DNA of 46,154 nucleotides from JAIBJN01 sp035461525. Lineage in GTDB: Bacteria; Actinomycetota; Thermoleophilia; Gaiellales; Gaiellaceae. A program made the position numbers and the translations under genes. The stretch spans positions 1 through 46,154 of the forward strand of contig DATHVD010000104.1 in the NCBI GenBank assembly GCA_035461525.1, given 5' to 3'. The notes under the pieces were generated by a model, which saw only the letters and a list, made by a program, of their open reading frames with translations, was not told the origin of the DNA and did no database searches. Below are positions 31,133-39,611 of this stretch, piece after piece (position 1 is the stretch's first letter; each line of letters begins with the position of its first letter).

Positions 31133-32861
31133 GCCGGCGGCTCCGAGCCTCATCGAGCGGATCCGCACCTCGACGGTCGGGGACGACGTCGTCCTCGCCG
31201 GCCCGTTCGGGCCGCGGCGCCTCGTCTACGCCGACCACACGGCCTCCGGGCGCGCGCTCTCCTTCGTCGAGGACTTCATCCGCGACGAGGTGCTGCCGCT
31301 CTACGCCAACACGCACACGGAGGCCTCGGCCACCGGGCTGCAGACGACGCGCCTGCGTGAGGACGCGCGCCGGATCGTCCACCGCGCCGTCGGCGGCGGG
31401 CCCGAGGACGTCGTCGTCTTCGCCGGCTCGGGCGCGACCGGGGCGATCGATCGGCTCCTGCGGATCCTCGGCCTGGCGCTCCCTGCGGGGCTCGACGCGC
31501 GCTACGGCCTCTCGGCCTCGATTCCGGCGGATGAGCGGCCGGTCGTCTTCGTCGGCCCGTACGAGCACCACTCGAACGAGCTCCTCTGGCGCGAGTCGAT
31601 CGCGGACGTCGTAGTCGTCCCGGAGGAGGGGGAGGGGCGCGTCGACCTCGTCCGGCTCGAGGAGGAGCTCGAGCGCCACGCGGGCCGGCCGCTCCTCGTC
31701 GGCAGCTTCTCGGCGGCCTCCAACGTCACGGGCATCGTCGCCGACGTCGACGGGGTCTCGATCCTCCTCCACCGCCACGGCGCCCTCGCCTGCTGGGACT
31801 ACGCGGCCGCGGGGCCCCACCTCCCGATCGAGATGAACGCCGTGCCCGACGTCGAGGACGGGCACCTCGCCTACAAGGACGCGATCTTCCTCTCCCCGCA
31901 CAAGCTCCCCGGCGGGCCGGGCACGCCCGGGATCCTCGTCGCCAAGCGGCGCCTGTTCGCGAACGCCGTCCCGGCCGTCCCGGGCGGCGGCACCGTCGCC
32001 TACGTGACGCCGGAGCACCAGACGTATCTCTCCGACCCGTGCCACCGGGAGGAGGGCGGCACGCCGGCGATCGTCGAGTCGGTGCGCGCCGGCCTCGTCT
32101 TCGGCCTGAAGGAGGCTGTGGGCGCCGAGACGATCGTGGAGCTCGAGGAGAGCTTCGTCCAGAGCGCGCTCGACGCGTGGGAGCGGAACCCGCGCATCCG
32201 CCTGGCGGGCCACACGGCACCGCGCCGCGTGGCGATCGTCTCCTTCGGCATCCGGCACCCCCGGCCCGAACGGCCGGACGGGATGCTGCACCCCGGCTTC
32301 GTCGTCGCCATCCTCGGCGACCTCTTCGGGATCCAGGCCCGCGGCGGCTGCTTCTGCGCCGCGCCGTACCTGCACCGGCTCCTCGAGCTCGACCCGGAGA
32401 CGTCCGCCGCCCACGAGGCCGAGGTCCTGCGCGGCCGGGCCGGCATCAAGCTCGGCCTCGTCCGCCTCTCCTTCCCGTACTACCTGAGCGAGGCCGTCTT
32501 CCAATACCTCGTCGGCGCCGTGCTCTTCCTGGCGGATCACGGGTGGAAGCTGCTCCCGCTCTATCGCTTCGACCTCGAGACGGGTCTCTGGCGCCACCGC
32601 GACGGCTCGCCGGAGCCGCGGGTGACGCTGGACGACGTCTCCTACGCCGGCGAGCCGCTCGTTCGCCGCTGCACGCGCGCCACGGCGCCCGAGTCCGTCC
32701 TACCCGGCCATCTCGAGGAAGCCCGGCGGCTCGTCGCCGGGATCGAGGCCCGCCCGCCCGAGCTCGCCTGTCCGGCGGCGGCCCTCCCGCCGGAGCTCGA
32801 GCGGCTGCGGTGGTTTCCGCTCCCCGAAGAGGCTCTCGCGGATCTCCGGCGGAGGGTCTAG
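31062..32861 (+). CDS. Class V aminotransferase / cysteine-desulfurase-like protein
   Basis: A 599-residue PLP enzyme, longer than standard NifS/SufS (about 400). YADHTASGRALSF opens the fold. VFAGSGATGAIDRLL and EHHSNELLWRE are PLP/substrate regions, and the PLP lysine is in LSPHKLPGGPGTPG. GGCFCAAPY carries a Cys where desulfurases have the active-site thiol. The C-terminal 130 residues are an extra domain. Start is uncertain (ATG 31062 or 31077). It overlaps the exporter by 71 nt. Confidence 0.88.
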   Translation: MKYRAMSLAAAPERGALAGLRAAEPAAPSLIERIRTSTVGDDVVLAGPFGPRRLVYADHTASGRALSFVEDFIRDEVLPLYANTHTEASATGLQTTRLREDARRIVHRAVGGGPEDVVVFAGSGATGAIDRLLRILGLALPAGLDARYGLSASIPADERPVVFVGPYEHHSNELLWRESIADVVVVPEEGEGRVDLVRLEEELERHAGRPLLVGSFSAASNVTGIVADVDGVSILLHRHGALACWDYAAAGPHLPIEMNAVPDVEDGHLAYKDAIFLSPHKLPGGPGTPGILVAKRRLFANAVPAVPGGGTVAYVTPEHQTYLSDPCHREEGGTPAIVESVRAGLVFGLKEAVGAETIVELEESFVQSALDAWERNPRIRLAGHTAPRRVAIVSFGIRHPRPERPDGMLHPGFVVAILGDLFGIQARGGCFCAAPYLHRLLELDPETSAAHEAEVLRGRAGIKLGLVRLSFPYYLSEAVFQYLVGAVLFLADHGWKLLPLYRFDLETGLWRHRDGSPEPRVTLDDVSYAGEPLVRRCTRATAPESVLPGHLEEARRLVAGIEARPPELACPAAALPPELERLRWFPLPEEALADLRRRV

Positions 32862-33345
32862 CTCCCGCCCCGGCCGCGGCGTTCGGGACGTGGTACTCGT
32901 TGCGCTGCGAGTGGCCGCCGAAGTCGGGAGGGGGTCGGGGATGAGGATCCTAGAGCCCGGGCCGAAGCGGTCGCGGTAGACCTTCGCCGTGGCGAGGCCG
33001 CTCCCGCCGGCGCCCACGATCACGCAGTCGTTAGGGCCTCGTCCCGGTCTGGCACGTTCGGGCCCTTGCCACCCGGGCCGCCCCTGCGTCGAGTGGACGT
33101 CGTCCGGGTTCGGGGGGAGCCCGTCGATCGCGGCGATCTTCTCGACGACGTTGTCCGGGATCCCGCGGCCGCCGGTTGCCGGCGGCGGGCGGTAGCCGGG
33201 CGGAGGGACGGCGCCGCCGGCTTCCCCGCGGCGAAGGCGGTCTGCGCGCCGGTCAGGTGCGGCGCCGCCGCAGCGGCCGCGAGTCCGGCAGCGGTGATGG
33301 CACCCCGTCGAGGAAGTGGCGCCTGTCCCGTCCTTCTCGTCGCGC
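32862..33345 (-). pseudogene. Decayed FAD-dependent oxidoreductase (Tat-signal type), N-terminal fragment
   Basis: Three reading frames are needed to follow one protein. A Tat-like signal (RRGAITAAGLAAAAAAPH) lies near 33319-33260, then GIPDNVVEKIAAIDGLPPNPDDVH and NDCVIVGAGGSGLATAKVYRD with GPGSRILI (33160-32950), then, after a shift, DFGGHSQRNEYHVPNAAAG (32923-32866). The second part is an FAD Rossmann motif and the third the next conserved block of spermidine-dehydrogenase-like oxidoreductases. The rest of the gene is missing, cut off exactly beside the convergent aminotransferase stop. Confidence 0.75.
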
Positions 33346-33418
33346 GCTCCCGCCGGCGTTCGCGCCGGCCGGGCGATCATCTCCCACCGGCGCCTGCCAA
33401 GAGGGCCGACAGGATCGG

Positions 33419-33733
33419 TCAGTCGGCCTCGCGGAGGTCGATGCTGTCCCCGTACGCGACCTCGTAGTAGTCGAGGCCTCGCATCAGCGTGCCCACGGTC
33501 GCGGCCAGGTCGTCGCGCAGGTGCCCCCCGCCCGCGGCCGGGTCGCGCATCGTCTCCTCGCTCGTCCAGAAGGAGATGCCCAGGGCGCGGCCGCGCTTGC
33601 GGTCGACGAGGACGACGAAGCCTCGGAACCCGGTCGCCTCGCGAAACCACGGGATCAGCTCCGTGCGGAAGATCCGAATGCCCTCCTCGATGCCCTCGGG
33701 CGAGCCCTCGAACGACGTGACGCGCGCGAACAT
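33419..33733 (-). CDS. Antibiotic-biosynthesis-monooxygenase-fold (ABM) protein
   Basis: A 104-residue dimeric alpha/beta-barrel type protein: MFARVTSFEGSPEGIEEGI, GFRGFVVLVDRKRGRALGISFWTSEE and a C-terminal DYYEVAYG strand. Such proteins include monooxygenases without cofactors and many small proteins of unknown role. TAGACT lies 11 nt upstream of the ATG. A second ABM-like gene lies 37 bp upstream in the same direction, and the two are probably related by duplication. Confidence 0.8.
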   Translation of the reverse strand: MFARVTSFEGSPEGIEEGIRIFRTELIPWFREATGFRGFVVLVDRKRGRALGISFWTSEETMRDPAAGGGHLRDDLAATVGTLMRGLDYYEVAYGDSIDLREAD

Positions 33734-33770
33734 CGCCTGCGAGGAGTCTACGCCGTCGCGGGCGGGCCGG

Positions 33771-34067
33771 TCAGGGACGGTCGTCGAGCACGATCTCGAG
33801 CAGCTGGACGCTCTCGACCTCCGCCCCGGCGGCCGCGACCATGCTCTCGCGCACCTGCGTGCGCCCGCGGGCGCTCCGGGCGGCGGCTTCCTCGGACTCC
33901 CAGTACGTGACGATGACGACGTTGCCCGTGCCGGGCTCGGAGAAGATCGTCAGGCCCTGGTAGCCGTCGAACTCGCGCAGCCACGTGAGCATGGACTCGC
34001 CGGCCATGCGAGCGGTCTGCGCCGCGTCCTCGCCACCCTGCCGTACCCTGGTCATGCTCGCGTGCAC
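33771..34067 (-). CDS. ABM/dimeric alpha-beta barrel protein
   Basis: A 98-residue protein with the ABM pattern LREFDGYQGLTIFSEPGTGNVVIVTYWESEEAA and a C-terminal VQLLEIVL strand. GTG 34067 has TAAGCT 6 nt upstream and no Shine-Dalgarno sequence (leaderless); ATG 34055 is the alternative. It pairs with the next gene downstream. Function unknown. Confidence 0.78.
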   Translation of the reverse strand: MHASMTRVRQGGEDAAQTARMAGESMLTWLREFDGYQGLTIFSEPGTGNVVIVTYWESEEAAARSARGRTQVRESMVAAAGAEVESVQLLEIVLDDRP

Positions 34068-34073
34068 GCCTGC

Positions 34074-34079
34074 AGCTTA
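34074..34079 (-). promoter_or_regulatory. -10 box TAAGCT, leaderless start
   Basis: TAAGCT on the minus strand ends 6 nt before the GTG at 34067. Confidence 0.4.
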
Positions 34080-34251
34080 GGCTGGCTGCCGCCCCTCTGC
34101 GCCGGTCACACCCCGTCCACGCGGATCCGCACCTCGCGCAGTCAGTCGAGGAGCTCGAACTCTCCGGTCGTCGTCCCGGGTCCTGGTTTGCAGCGGGAAC
34201 GTATCCCGTCGGTGCCGGCAAGGCGTCCGCCCGCCCGCGGCTCCTCCGCGG
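34080..34251. other. Intergenic stretch in the decayed region
   Basis: No gene is supported here. On the minus strand a short frame ending GTTTGEFELLD at 34142 looks like the tail of some lost gene, but too little remains to name it. Confidence 0.3.
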
Positions 34252-34788
34252 TCACGAGGACTCGAACCGGTAGACGAACGGCCCGCGGCCCTGCCGGTAG
34301 GCGATGCCGATGACGAGGCGGGCGAAGGCCTCGACGTCGGCCGTGCGGTCGGCGCCGCCCGCGTCCACGGGCTCGAAGCCGGCGTCGCGGACGAGCCCGG
34401 AGACGACCTCCTTCGCGGCGGGGTCGTCGCCGCTCACGAGCAGGGAGGCGGGGCGCTCGGGCGGGGTGTCGTGGAAGAACGTGGCGAAGACGGTGTTGAA
34501 GGCCTTGACCGCGCGCGCCTCCGGCGCGAGCGCGGCGACGGCCGCGCCGTCCGGGCCGCCGCTCAGGTTGTTCGTAGCGTCGACGAGGATCTTGCCCGCG
34601 AGCGTGCCCGCGGCGGCGAGGACGTCGGAGGCGGCCGCCGCCGGGACTGCGAGGACGACCACCTCGCCGGCGGCAGCCGTCTCCGCGACGGTCTCGCGCG
34701 AGGACACCGTCACGTCGTGTCCGGCCTCTGACCAGGTGGCGGCGAGGCCCCCGCCGACCCGTCCCCCGCCGAGGATCGCGATACGCAT
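34252..34788 (-). CDS. F420-dependent/NADP oxidoreductase-like protein
   Basis: A 178-residue Rossmann protein of the NADPH:F420 reductase/coenzyme-binding family: MRIAILGGGRVGGGLAATW (dinucleotide site), VVVLAVPAAAASDVL, ILVDATNNLSGG, VKAFNTVFATFF and LLVSGDDPAAKEVV. It could move hydride between NADPH and F420 or act on another substrate. GGAGGGAG precedes the ATG. It lies within a region of gene decay but is itself intact. Confidence 0.88.
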   Translation of the reverse strand: MRIAILGGGRVGGGLAATWSEAGHDVTVSSRETVAETAAAGEVVVLAVPAAAASDVLAAAGTLAGKILVDATNNLSGGPDGAAVAALAPEARAVKAFNTVFATFFHDTPPERPASLLVSGDDPAAKEVVSGLVRDAGFEPVDAGGADRTADVEAFARLVIGIAYRQGRGPFVYRFESS

Positions 34789-34845
34789 GCTTCTCCCTCC
34801 TACCGGTGACTGCCGGGAGAACGCGCCGCGGGCGGGCCGTATTCC

Positions 34846-35095
34846 TCAGTGCGCGCCCGAGGTCGTGCTCGGCCTCGAGCACGACGGGGCGCAGGCGCGT
34901 CGCCAGTAGGGCTCCAGCCAGGTCGTCAAGGGGACGGCCGTGATCAGCCCGATGGAGCCGACGAGCATCGCGACCACGGCCTCGGCGACGGGCTCGAAGG
35001 TGGCCGCCTCGGCCAGGGACGTGTCGGCGAGGCTGAAGAGCAGCAGCACCGGGAGCGAAGCGCCGGCATACGCGAGCACGAGCGTGTTCACCGTC
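34846..35095 (-). pseudogene. YibE/F-family permease, C-terminal fragment
   Basis: ATVNTLVLAYAGASLPVLLLF (35094 leftward) and MLVGSIGLITAVPLTTWL are the last membrane segments of YibE/F proteins. The N-terminal several hundred residues are missing. After TTWL the homologous C-terminus (AGALLATRL, then LEAEHD) continues only in another frame, so there is also a frameshift near 34920. The 5' cut is fused directly to an opposite-strand csaA fragment. Confidence 0.7.
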
Positions 35096-35369
35096 GCCGT
35101 CGACGAGTTCCCCGAAGCGCGCGGGCCGGCGTGGAAGCTCGAGATCGACTTCGGCCCGCGCGGCGTCCGCCGCTCGAGCGCCCAGCTCACGCACTGCGCA
35201 CGGGAGGAGCTCCTCGGCCGCCAGGTGGTGTGCGTCCTCGGCTTCGAGCCGAAGGAGATCCATGGCTTCGAGAGCGAGGTGCTCGTCCTCGGCGCCCTCT
35301 CCGGCGAGCACGGCGTCGTCCTCCTCCGCCCCGACCCGCGACGTCGAGCCGGGCTCGCCGGTCGCGTAG
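35093..35369 (+). pseudogene. csaA-like fragment (truncated and frameshifted)
   Basis: VAVDEFPEARGPAWKLEIDFGP, GVRRSSAQLTH, ELLGRQVVCVLGF and GFESEVLVLGAL match CsaA, a small dimeric tRNA-binding/chaperone-like protein. The first 15 or so residues are lost at the junction near 35093. One extra C near 35336 breaks the frame: removing it restores RDVEPGSPVA and TAG at 35367-35369, the usual C-terminus. A GTG at 35084 could still start a shortened product. Confidence 0.72.
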
Positions 35370-35397
35370 CTCAGGGGGAAGAGCCTGCCACGGTCTG

Positions 35398-35841
35398 TTA
35401 CCGGGCGCCGGTCTCGACCAGCGTCTTCAGCCGGCGGAGCTCGTCGACCATGTAGCGGCCCATGAGCGGGCCGAAGAAGGGGAAAGGAAGGACGCCGCCG
35501 AGGCGGGGCCGCTCGGTGTCGAAGACGAACGTCGTCACCGTCCCGATCCCGGTCGGCTCGAGCTCGAAGCGGATCACCGCCGGCAGCGGGCCGGCGATGC
35601 CCTCCGCCGTGAGGACCCGCGGCGCCTCGAGCTCGGTCACGCGGTAGCGCATGTTGACGTCGCGGCCGGCGAAGCGGACGACCTCGACGATCTCGCTCCC
35701 GACGGCGGCGGGCTCGCCGTCCGCGGTGCGGAACTCCTTCACCGCCGGCCGCCACTCGGTGTGCGTGGAGAGGTCGGACACGACTGCGAACACCGCCTCG
35801 GGCGGGGCCGCGATCTCGACGTTTCGCGCGATCCGCATCAT
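35398..35841 (-). CDS. SRPBCC-family (START-like) protein
   Basis: A 147-residue ligand-binding barrel. It opens MRIARNVEIAAPPEAVFAVVSDLSTHTEWRPAV, the usual polyketide-cyclase/SRPBCC N-terminus, and ends with a long helix (GPLMGRYMVDELRRLKTLVE). It could carry or present a lipid intermediate. ATG 35841 overlaps the stop of the CFA-like gene (ATGA), so it is the last member of the six-gene lipid operon. Confidence 0.88.
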   Translation of the reverse strand: MMRIARNVEIAAPPEAVFAVVSDLSTHTEWRPAVKEFRTADGEPAAVGSEIVEVVRFAGRDVNMRYRVTELEAPRVLTAEGIAGPLPAVIRFELEPTGIGTVTTFVFDTERPRLGGVLPFPFFGPLMGRYMVDELRRLKTLVETGAR

Positions 35842-36830
35842 CGCCGCGGCTCGAAGAGGTAGTGGGAGACGAGCCACTCGCTGCCCCCGCGGTAGCCCCA
35901 GAGCTCCGCGCAGGCGAGGAAGAAGACACGCCAGTTGGCGAGCCACTCGCGCTCGCGCCCGGCTCCGTACGTCGCCGCGAGCACGGGGAGGAGGTCGGCC
36001 GCGTTCGCGTCGAGACGCTCGATCCAGGCCTCGGCCGTGCGCGCGTAGTGGCGACCGCTCACGGCCCAGCGCTCGACGGGCACGAGGTCTCGCTGGAACT
36101 GGAGGAAGAGGTCGTGCGACGGCATAGTCCCGGCGGTGAAGAAGCGCTTCGCCATCCACCCGCTCTCGTACGGGTAGGCGTAGCGGCGGTGCGAGAAGAC
36201 GTGGACGAACGCCTTGCCGCCCGGCTCCAGCCAGGACGCGATGCGTGCGAAGAGCGTCTGGTAGTTCCGCATATGCTCGAGCATCTCGACCGAGAGGACG
36301 CGGTCGAACCGCCGCTCCGGCGCGAAGGCGTTCGCGTCGGCGGTGACGACGTCGAGCCGCCGGGAGACCCCGCGCCGCCGCGCCTCGCGCTCGAGGAACG
36401 CGCGCTGCGTGCGCGAGTTGGAGACCGCCAGCACCTGCGCCCCGGGGTAGTGCTCGAGGAGCCAGAAGGTGAGCGAGCCCCAGCCGCAGCCGAGGTCGAG
36501 GAGCTCCATGCCGTCCTCGACGCCCGCGCGCTCGCAGGTGAGCGCGAGCATGGCGTCCTCCGCCTCGGCGAGCGTCTCCACGCCCTCGGGCCAGTAGCAG
36601 GCGCTGTACTTGAGGCGCGGCCCGAGGACGAGCCGGAAGAGCTCGGCCGGGAGCTCGTAGTGCTGCTCGTTCGGCTTGGACACCTGCTCCGCGATCGGCG
36701 CCGCGCGCAGGCGCTCGACGAACGCCTGCTGGCGCTCGGCGCCGCCTCGGCGCTCGCGCGCGAGACGGACGGCGCAGTTCGCGCGGATGCCGAGCCGGAG
36801 CACCGGGTCGGGGAGGACGTCGAGCCTCAC
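35838..36830 (-). CDS. CFA-synthase-like SAM methyltransferase (330 aa, second copy)
   Basis: A 330-residue methyltransferase of the cyclopropane-fatty-acyl-phospholipid synthase superfamily. NEQHYELPAELFRLVLGPRLKYSACYWP precedes motif I, LLDLGCGWGSLTFWLLEHY. VEMLEHMRNYQ and the C-terminal LANWRVFFLACAELWGYRGG follow. It differs in length and N-terminus from the 413-residue copy upstream, so the two probably do different steps on an unsaturated acyl chain. Starts GTG overlapping the DUF1295 stop. Confidence 0.9.
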   Translation of the reverse strand: MRLDVLPDPVLRLGIRANCAVRLARERRGGAERQQAFVERLRAAPIAEQVSKPNEQHYELPAELFRLVLGPRLKYSACYWPEGVETLAEAEDAMLALTCERAGVEDGMELLDLGCGWGSLTFWLLEHYPGAQVLAVSNSRTQRAFLEREARRRGVSRRLDVVTADANAFAPERRFDRVLSVEMLEHMRNYQTLFARIASWLEPGGKAFVHVFSHRRYAYPYESGWMAKRFFTAGTMPSHDLFLQFQRDLVPVERWAVSGRHYARTAEAWIERLDANAADLLPVLAATYGAGREREWLANWRVFFLACAELWGYRGGSEWLVSHYLFEPRR

Positions 36831-37624
36831 GCCGACCGCTCCCGTGGGAACCAGGGCACGAACGGGCTCGTCTCCCTCTGGTAGCGGCGGTAGTCCTCGC
36901 CCCGGCTCTTCAGCGCCTGCTCCTCGGAGGGCGGGACCCCCGTGACGAAGAGGATGAGGTAGAGGATGAGGAGCGGGGAGAGGATGCCGATCCAGCCCCA
37001 CGGGGCAGCGAGCGCCATGAGCGCGTAGGCGACCCACGTCAGCCACTGGAAGAAGTAATTCGGGTGGCGCGAGTAGCGCCAGAGGCCGGAGCGGAGCGTC
37101 CGCCCCTTGTTGGCCGGGTCGGCCTTGTGGCGCGCGAGCTGGCGGTCGGCGACGGTCTCGCCGGCAACGGCGCCGAGCCAGACGAGCGCCCCCAGCCACT
37201 CGAGCGGCTCGAGGCCGGAGGACGGGTTCTGCGCGACGAGCAGGAAGGGAACGGCGAGGAGCCAGGCCACGACCGCCTGCGCCTGGTAGAAGACGAAGAA
37301 GGAGAGCTGCTCGCGCCCGCGCTCGCGCCAGCGCCCGCGGAGCTCCCGGTAGCGCGGGTCCTCCTCGCCGCCGATCCGCCCGGCGACCAGCCACGCAATC
37401 CGGAAGCTCTCGGAGCCCGCCGCGACGGCGATCAGGAGGCGGTGCGAGAGGTCGCCGGCGGCGAGCGCCGCGTAGAGCACGGCGAGAAGCGCCAGGGTCG
37501 TCGCCCAGCCGGCGTCCACCGCGGTCGCGTCGCCGGTGCGGACCTGGAGCAGCCAGAGGCAGAGCTGGACTCCCGAGGCCAGGACGAGCCCGAGGAGGAG
37601 CAGGACCCAGTACGACTCGATCAC
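36827..37624 (-). CDS. DUF1295 membrane protein (steroid 5-alpha-reductase-like)
   Basis: A 265-residue membrane protein with about seven helices. The conserved C-terminal block has SGLWRYSRHPNYFFQWLTWVAYAL and a final EDYRRYQRETSPFVPWFP, as in DUF1295 and the steroid 5-alpha-reductase/ICMT fold, which bind NADPH or SAM at the membrane. In this operon it may reduce a double bond of a modified fatty acid. Starts GTG overlapping the CFA gene stop (GTGA). Confidence 0.92.
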   Translation of the reverse strand: MIESYWVLLLLGLVLASGVQLCLWLLQVRTGDATAVDAGWATTLALLAVLYAALAAGDLSHRLLIAVAAGSESFRIAWLVAGRIGGEEDPRYRELRGRWRERGREQLSFFVFYQAQAVVAWLLAVPFLLVAQNPSSGLEPLEWLGALVWLGAVAGETVADRQLARHKADPANKGRTLRSGLWRYSRHPNYFFQWLTWVAYALMALAAPWGWIGILSPLLILYLILFVTGVPPSEEQALKSRGEDYRRYQRETSPFVPWFPRERSA

Positions 37625-38862
37625 GAGAGCGCCTCGTTCATCGGCCTGGTGAGGACGAGCTGTGCGTCGCGGAGCGCCCGCGTGCGGAAGGCCGCCTCGC
37701 AGAAGGCGAGGTAGAAGTCCCACGTGCGGACGAAGCGCTCGTCGTAGCCGAGCGCGCGGACGCGGTCGAGCGAGCCGAGGAACCGCTCCCGCCAGCGGCG
37801 CAGCGTCTCGGCGTAGCCGGGCCCGATCTCCTCGACCCCGTACAGCGTCAGCCGCGACGACTCCGCCATGGCACTCGTCAGCGCGGCCAGCGAGGGGATC
37901 AGGCAGCCGGGGAAGACGTAGCGCTCGATCCAGTCGGGTGAGCGGCGGTAGCGCTCGTAGCGGCTCTCCGGGACGAGGATGCTCTGCACGCAGGCGAGGC
38001 CGCCGGGCGCGAGCAGGCGGTCGCAGGCGGCGAAGAAGCGCGGAAACTCGCGCTCGCCGATCGCCTCGATCATCTCGATCGACGCGATCTTCGTGTACGA
38101 CCCCTCGTGCGTGCGGTAGTCCTCCTCGAGGATCTCGACGCGGTCGCCGAGACCGGCGGCGGCGACCCGCTCGCGCGCGAGCGCGGCCTGCTCGGAGGAG
38201 ATCGTCAGCCCCGTCACCCTGGCTCCGTACTCGCCCGCGGCGGTGAGCGCGAAACTTCCCCAGCCGCAGCCGATCTCGAGCACGTGGTCGCCGGGGCCGA
38301 GACGCAACTTCTCGCAGACCAGGCGCAGCTTGCGGCGCTGCGCGTCCTCGACCGGCTCGTCCGGACGCTCGAAGACGGCGCAGGAGTAGGTCATCGTCTC
38401 GTCGAGGAAGAGCTCGAAGAGCTCGTTGCCGAGGTCGTAGTGGTAGCCGATGTTGCGACGCGCGCGCAGGAGGCCGTTGCGGCGGTTGAGGCGCGGCCGG
38501 GCGTTCACGACCCGGTTCAGGCGCGGGTGGCGGTCGGCCGCCGCCTCGGCGTTCCGAAGCAGGAGCTCGAAGAAGGCGACGAGGTCGTCGGCGTCCCACT
38601 CGCCTGCCGTATACGACTCGCCGAGGGCGAGCTTCCCGCGCGTGGCGAGCCGGTGGAAGAAGCGGCGGCTGCGAATGTCGACCCCCACCTCGGGGCCCTC
38701 GCCGAAGCGACGCGTCGAGCCGTCGGGGAGGTCGGCGACGAGCGTCCCGTGGCGGAGCGAGGGAAGGATCCGCTCGAGGAGGGTCACGGCCACGCTCTCG
38801 AGCAGGCCGCCGCGGGGCGCCGGCGGGAGACGGAGCGGGCTGCGCTCGGGGACCGCGTTCAC
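37621..38862 (-). CDS. Cyclopropane-fatty-acyl-phospholipid synthase family methyltransferase (413 aa)
   Basis: A 413-residue CFA synthase-type enzyme. The N-terminal lipid-binding domain (1-115) contains GESYTAGEWDADDLVAFFELLL. Landmarks are NIGYHYDLGNELFELFLDETMTYSCAVF, motif I LEIGCGWGSFALTAAGEYG, and the bicarbonate/active-site region with SIEMIEAIGEREFPRFFAACDRLL. It should transfer a methyl(ene) from SAM to the double bond of a membrane phospholipid acyl chain. Starts GTG overlapping the DUF1365 stop. Confidence 0.93.
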   Translation of the reverse strand: MNAVPERSPLRLPPAPRGGLLESVAVTLLERILPSLRHGTLVADLPDGSTRRFGEGPEVGVDIRSRRFFHRLATRGKLALGESYTAGEWDADDLVAFFELLLRNAEAAADRHPRLNRVVNARPRLNRRNGLLRARRNIGYHYDLGNELFELFLDETMTYSCAVFERPDEPVEDAQRRKLRLVCEKLRLGPGDHVLEIGCGWGSFALTAAGEYGARVTGLTISSEQAALARERVAAAGLGDRVEILEEDYRTHEGSYTKIASIEMIEAIGEREFPRFFAACDRLLAPGGLACVQSILVPESRYERYRRSPDWIERYVFPGCLIPSLAALTSAMAESSRLTLYGVEEIGPGYAETLRRWRERFLGSLDRVRALGYDERFVRTWDFYLAFCEAAFRTRALRDAQLVLTRPMNEALS

Positions 38863-39611
38863 GTTCGCACCGATCCCTCGCCCGGCTCGAAGGGCGGCTT
38901 GTGGCGGAAGGGCACGCGCTTGCGCCAGAGCTTGAGGGCCTGCCAGTGGATGCGGCCCATCACCTGCACGGGCATGAGCGGGTAGCGGAGGAGGGCGCGT
39001 GCGAGCGTTGCGTTCGTCAGTTCCTCGCGCGTGCCGCGGAGCGTCGCCCAGAGCGGCCGCTCCTCCCCCTCGAGGACGTCGATGCGCGCATGGACGCGCT
39101 CGCCGGGCTCGGAGAATGCGTAGCGGTAGCGCTGCTCGAGCGGCATGAACGGCGAGACGTGCAGCCTCTTGGCGTGCTCGTAGCGGAGCGACGGGCCGGG
39201 GAGGAGCTCGGGCAGGCGCTCGCCGAACGTGTTGTTCAGCTCCGCGATCATGCAGGCGAGCTCGCCGTCCGGCCTGTAGCACCAGTAGAAGGAGACCGGG
39301 TTGAAGACGTAGCCGAGCACGCGAAGCTGCGCGAGCATGAGCACGCGCGAGCCTTCCGGCAGGTCGGCGCCGCCCTCGCGCGCGAACGCGAGCGCCTTCT
39401 CCTTCACCGAGCGACCGTCGTCGTCGAAGTGGTCGCGGTCGTGGAGCGTGACGACGTTCCGGCGGTTGACCGAGAAGAGGCGGAGGCGGCGCTCCAGCTC
39501 GGCCAGCTCGTCGAGGTCGAGGACGAAGAAGGAGATCGGGTAGCGGAAGACGTTCTCGGCGGGCGTCTTCCGGGCGTGCATGAGCGTCCCGGTGTAGAGA
39601 CCCGACCTCAC
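38859..39611 (-). CDS. DUF1365 protein
   Basis: A 250-residue protein with the DUF1365 pattern: GTLMHARKTPAENVFRYPISFFVLDLDEL, LGYVFNPVSFYWCYRPDGEL, AELNNTFGE and KRLHVSPFMPL. The family is nearly always encoded between an FAD amine-oxidase-like gene and a CFA synthase; its role in lipid modification is unresolved. Starts GTG overlapping the stop of the FAD gene (GTGA). Confidence 0.93.
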   Translation of the reverse strand: MRSGLYTGTLMHARKTPAENVFRYPISFFVLDLDELAELERRLRLFSVNRRNVVTLHDRDHFDDDGRSVKEKALAFAREGGADLPEGSRVLMLAQLRVLGYVFNPVSFYWCYRPDGELACMIAELNNTFGERLPELLPGPSLRYEHAKRLHVSPFMPLEQRYRYAFSEPGERVHARIDVLEGEERPLWATLRGTREELTNATLARALLRYPLMPVQVMGRIHWQALKLWRKRVPFRHKPPFEPGEGSVRT

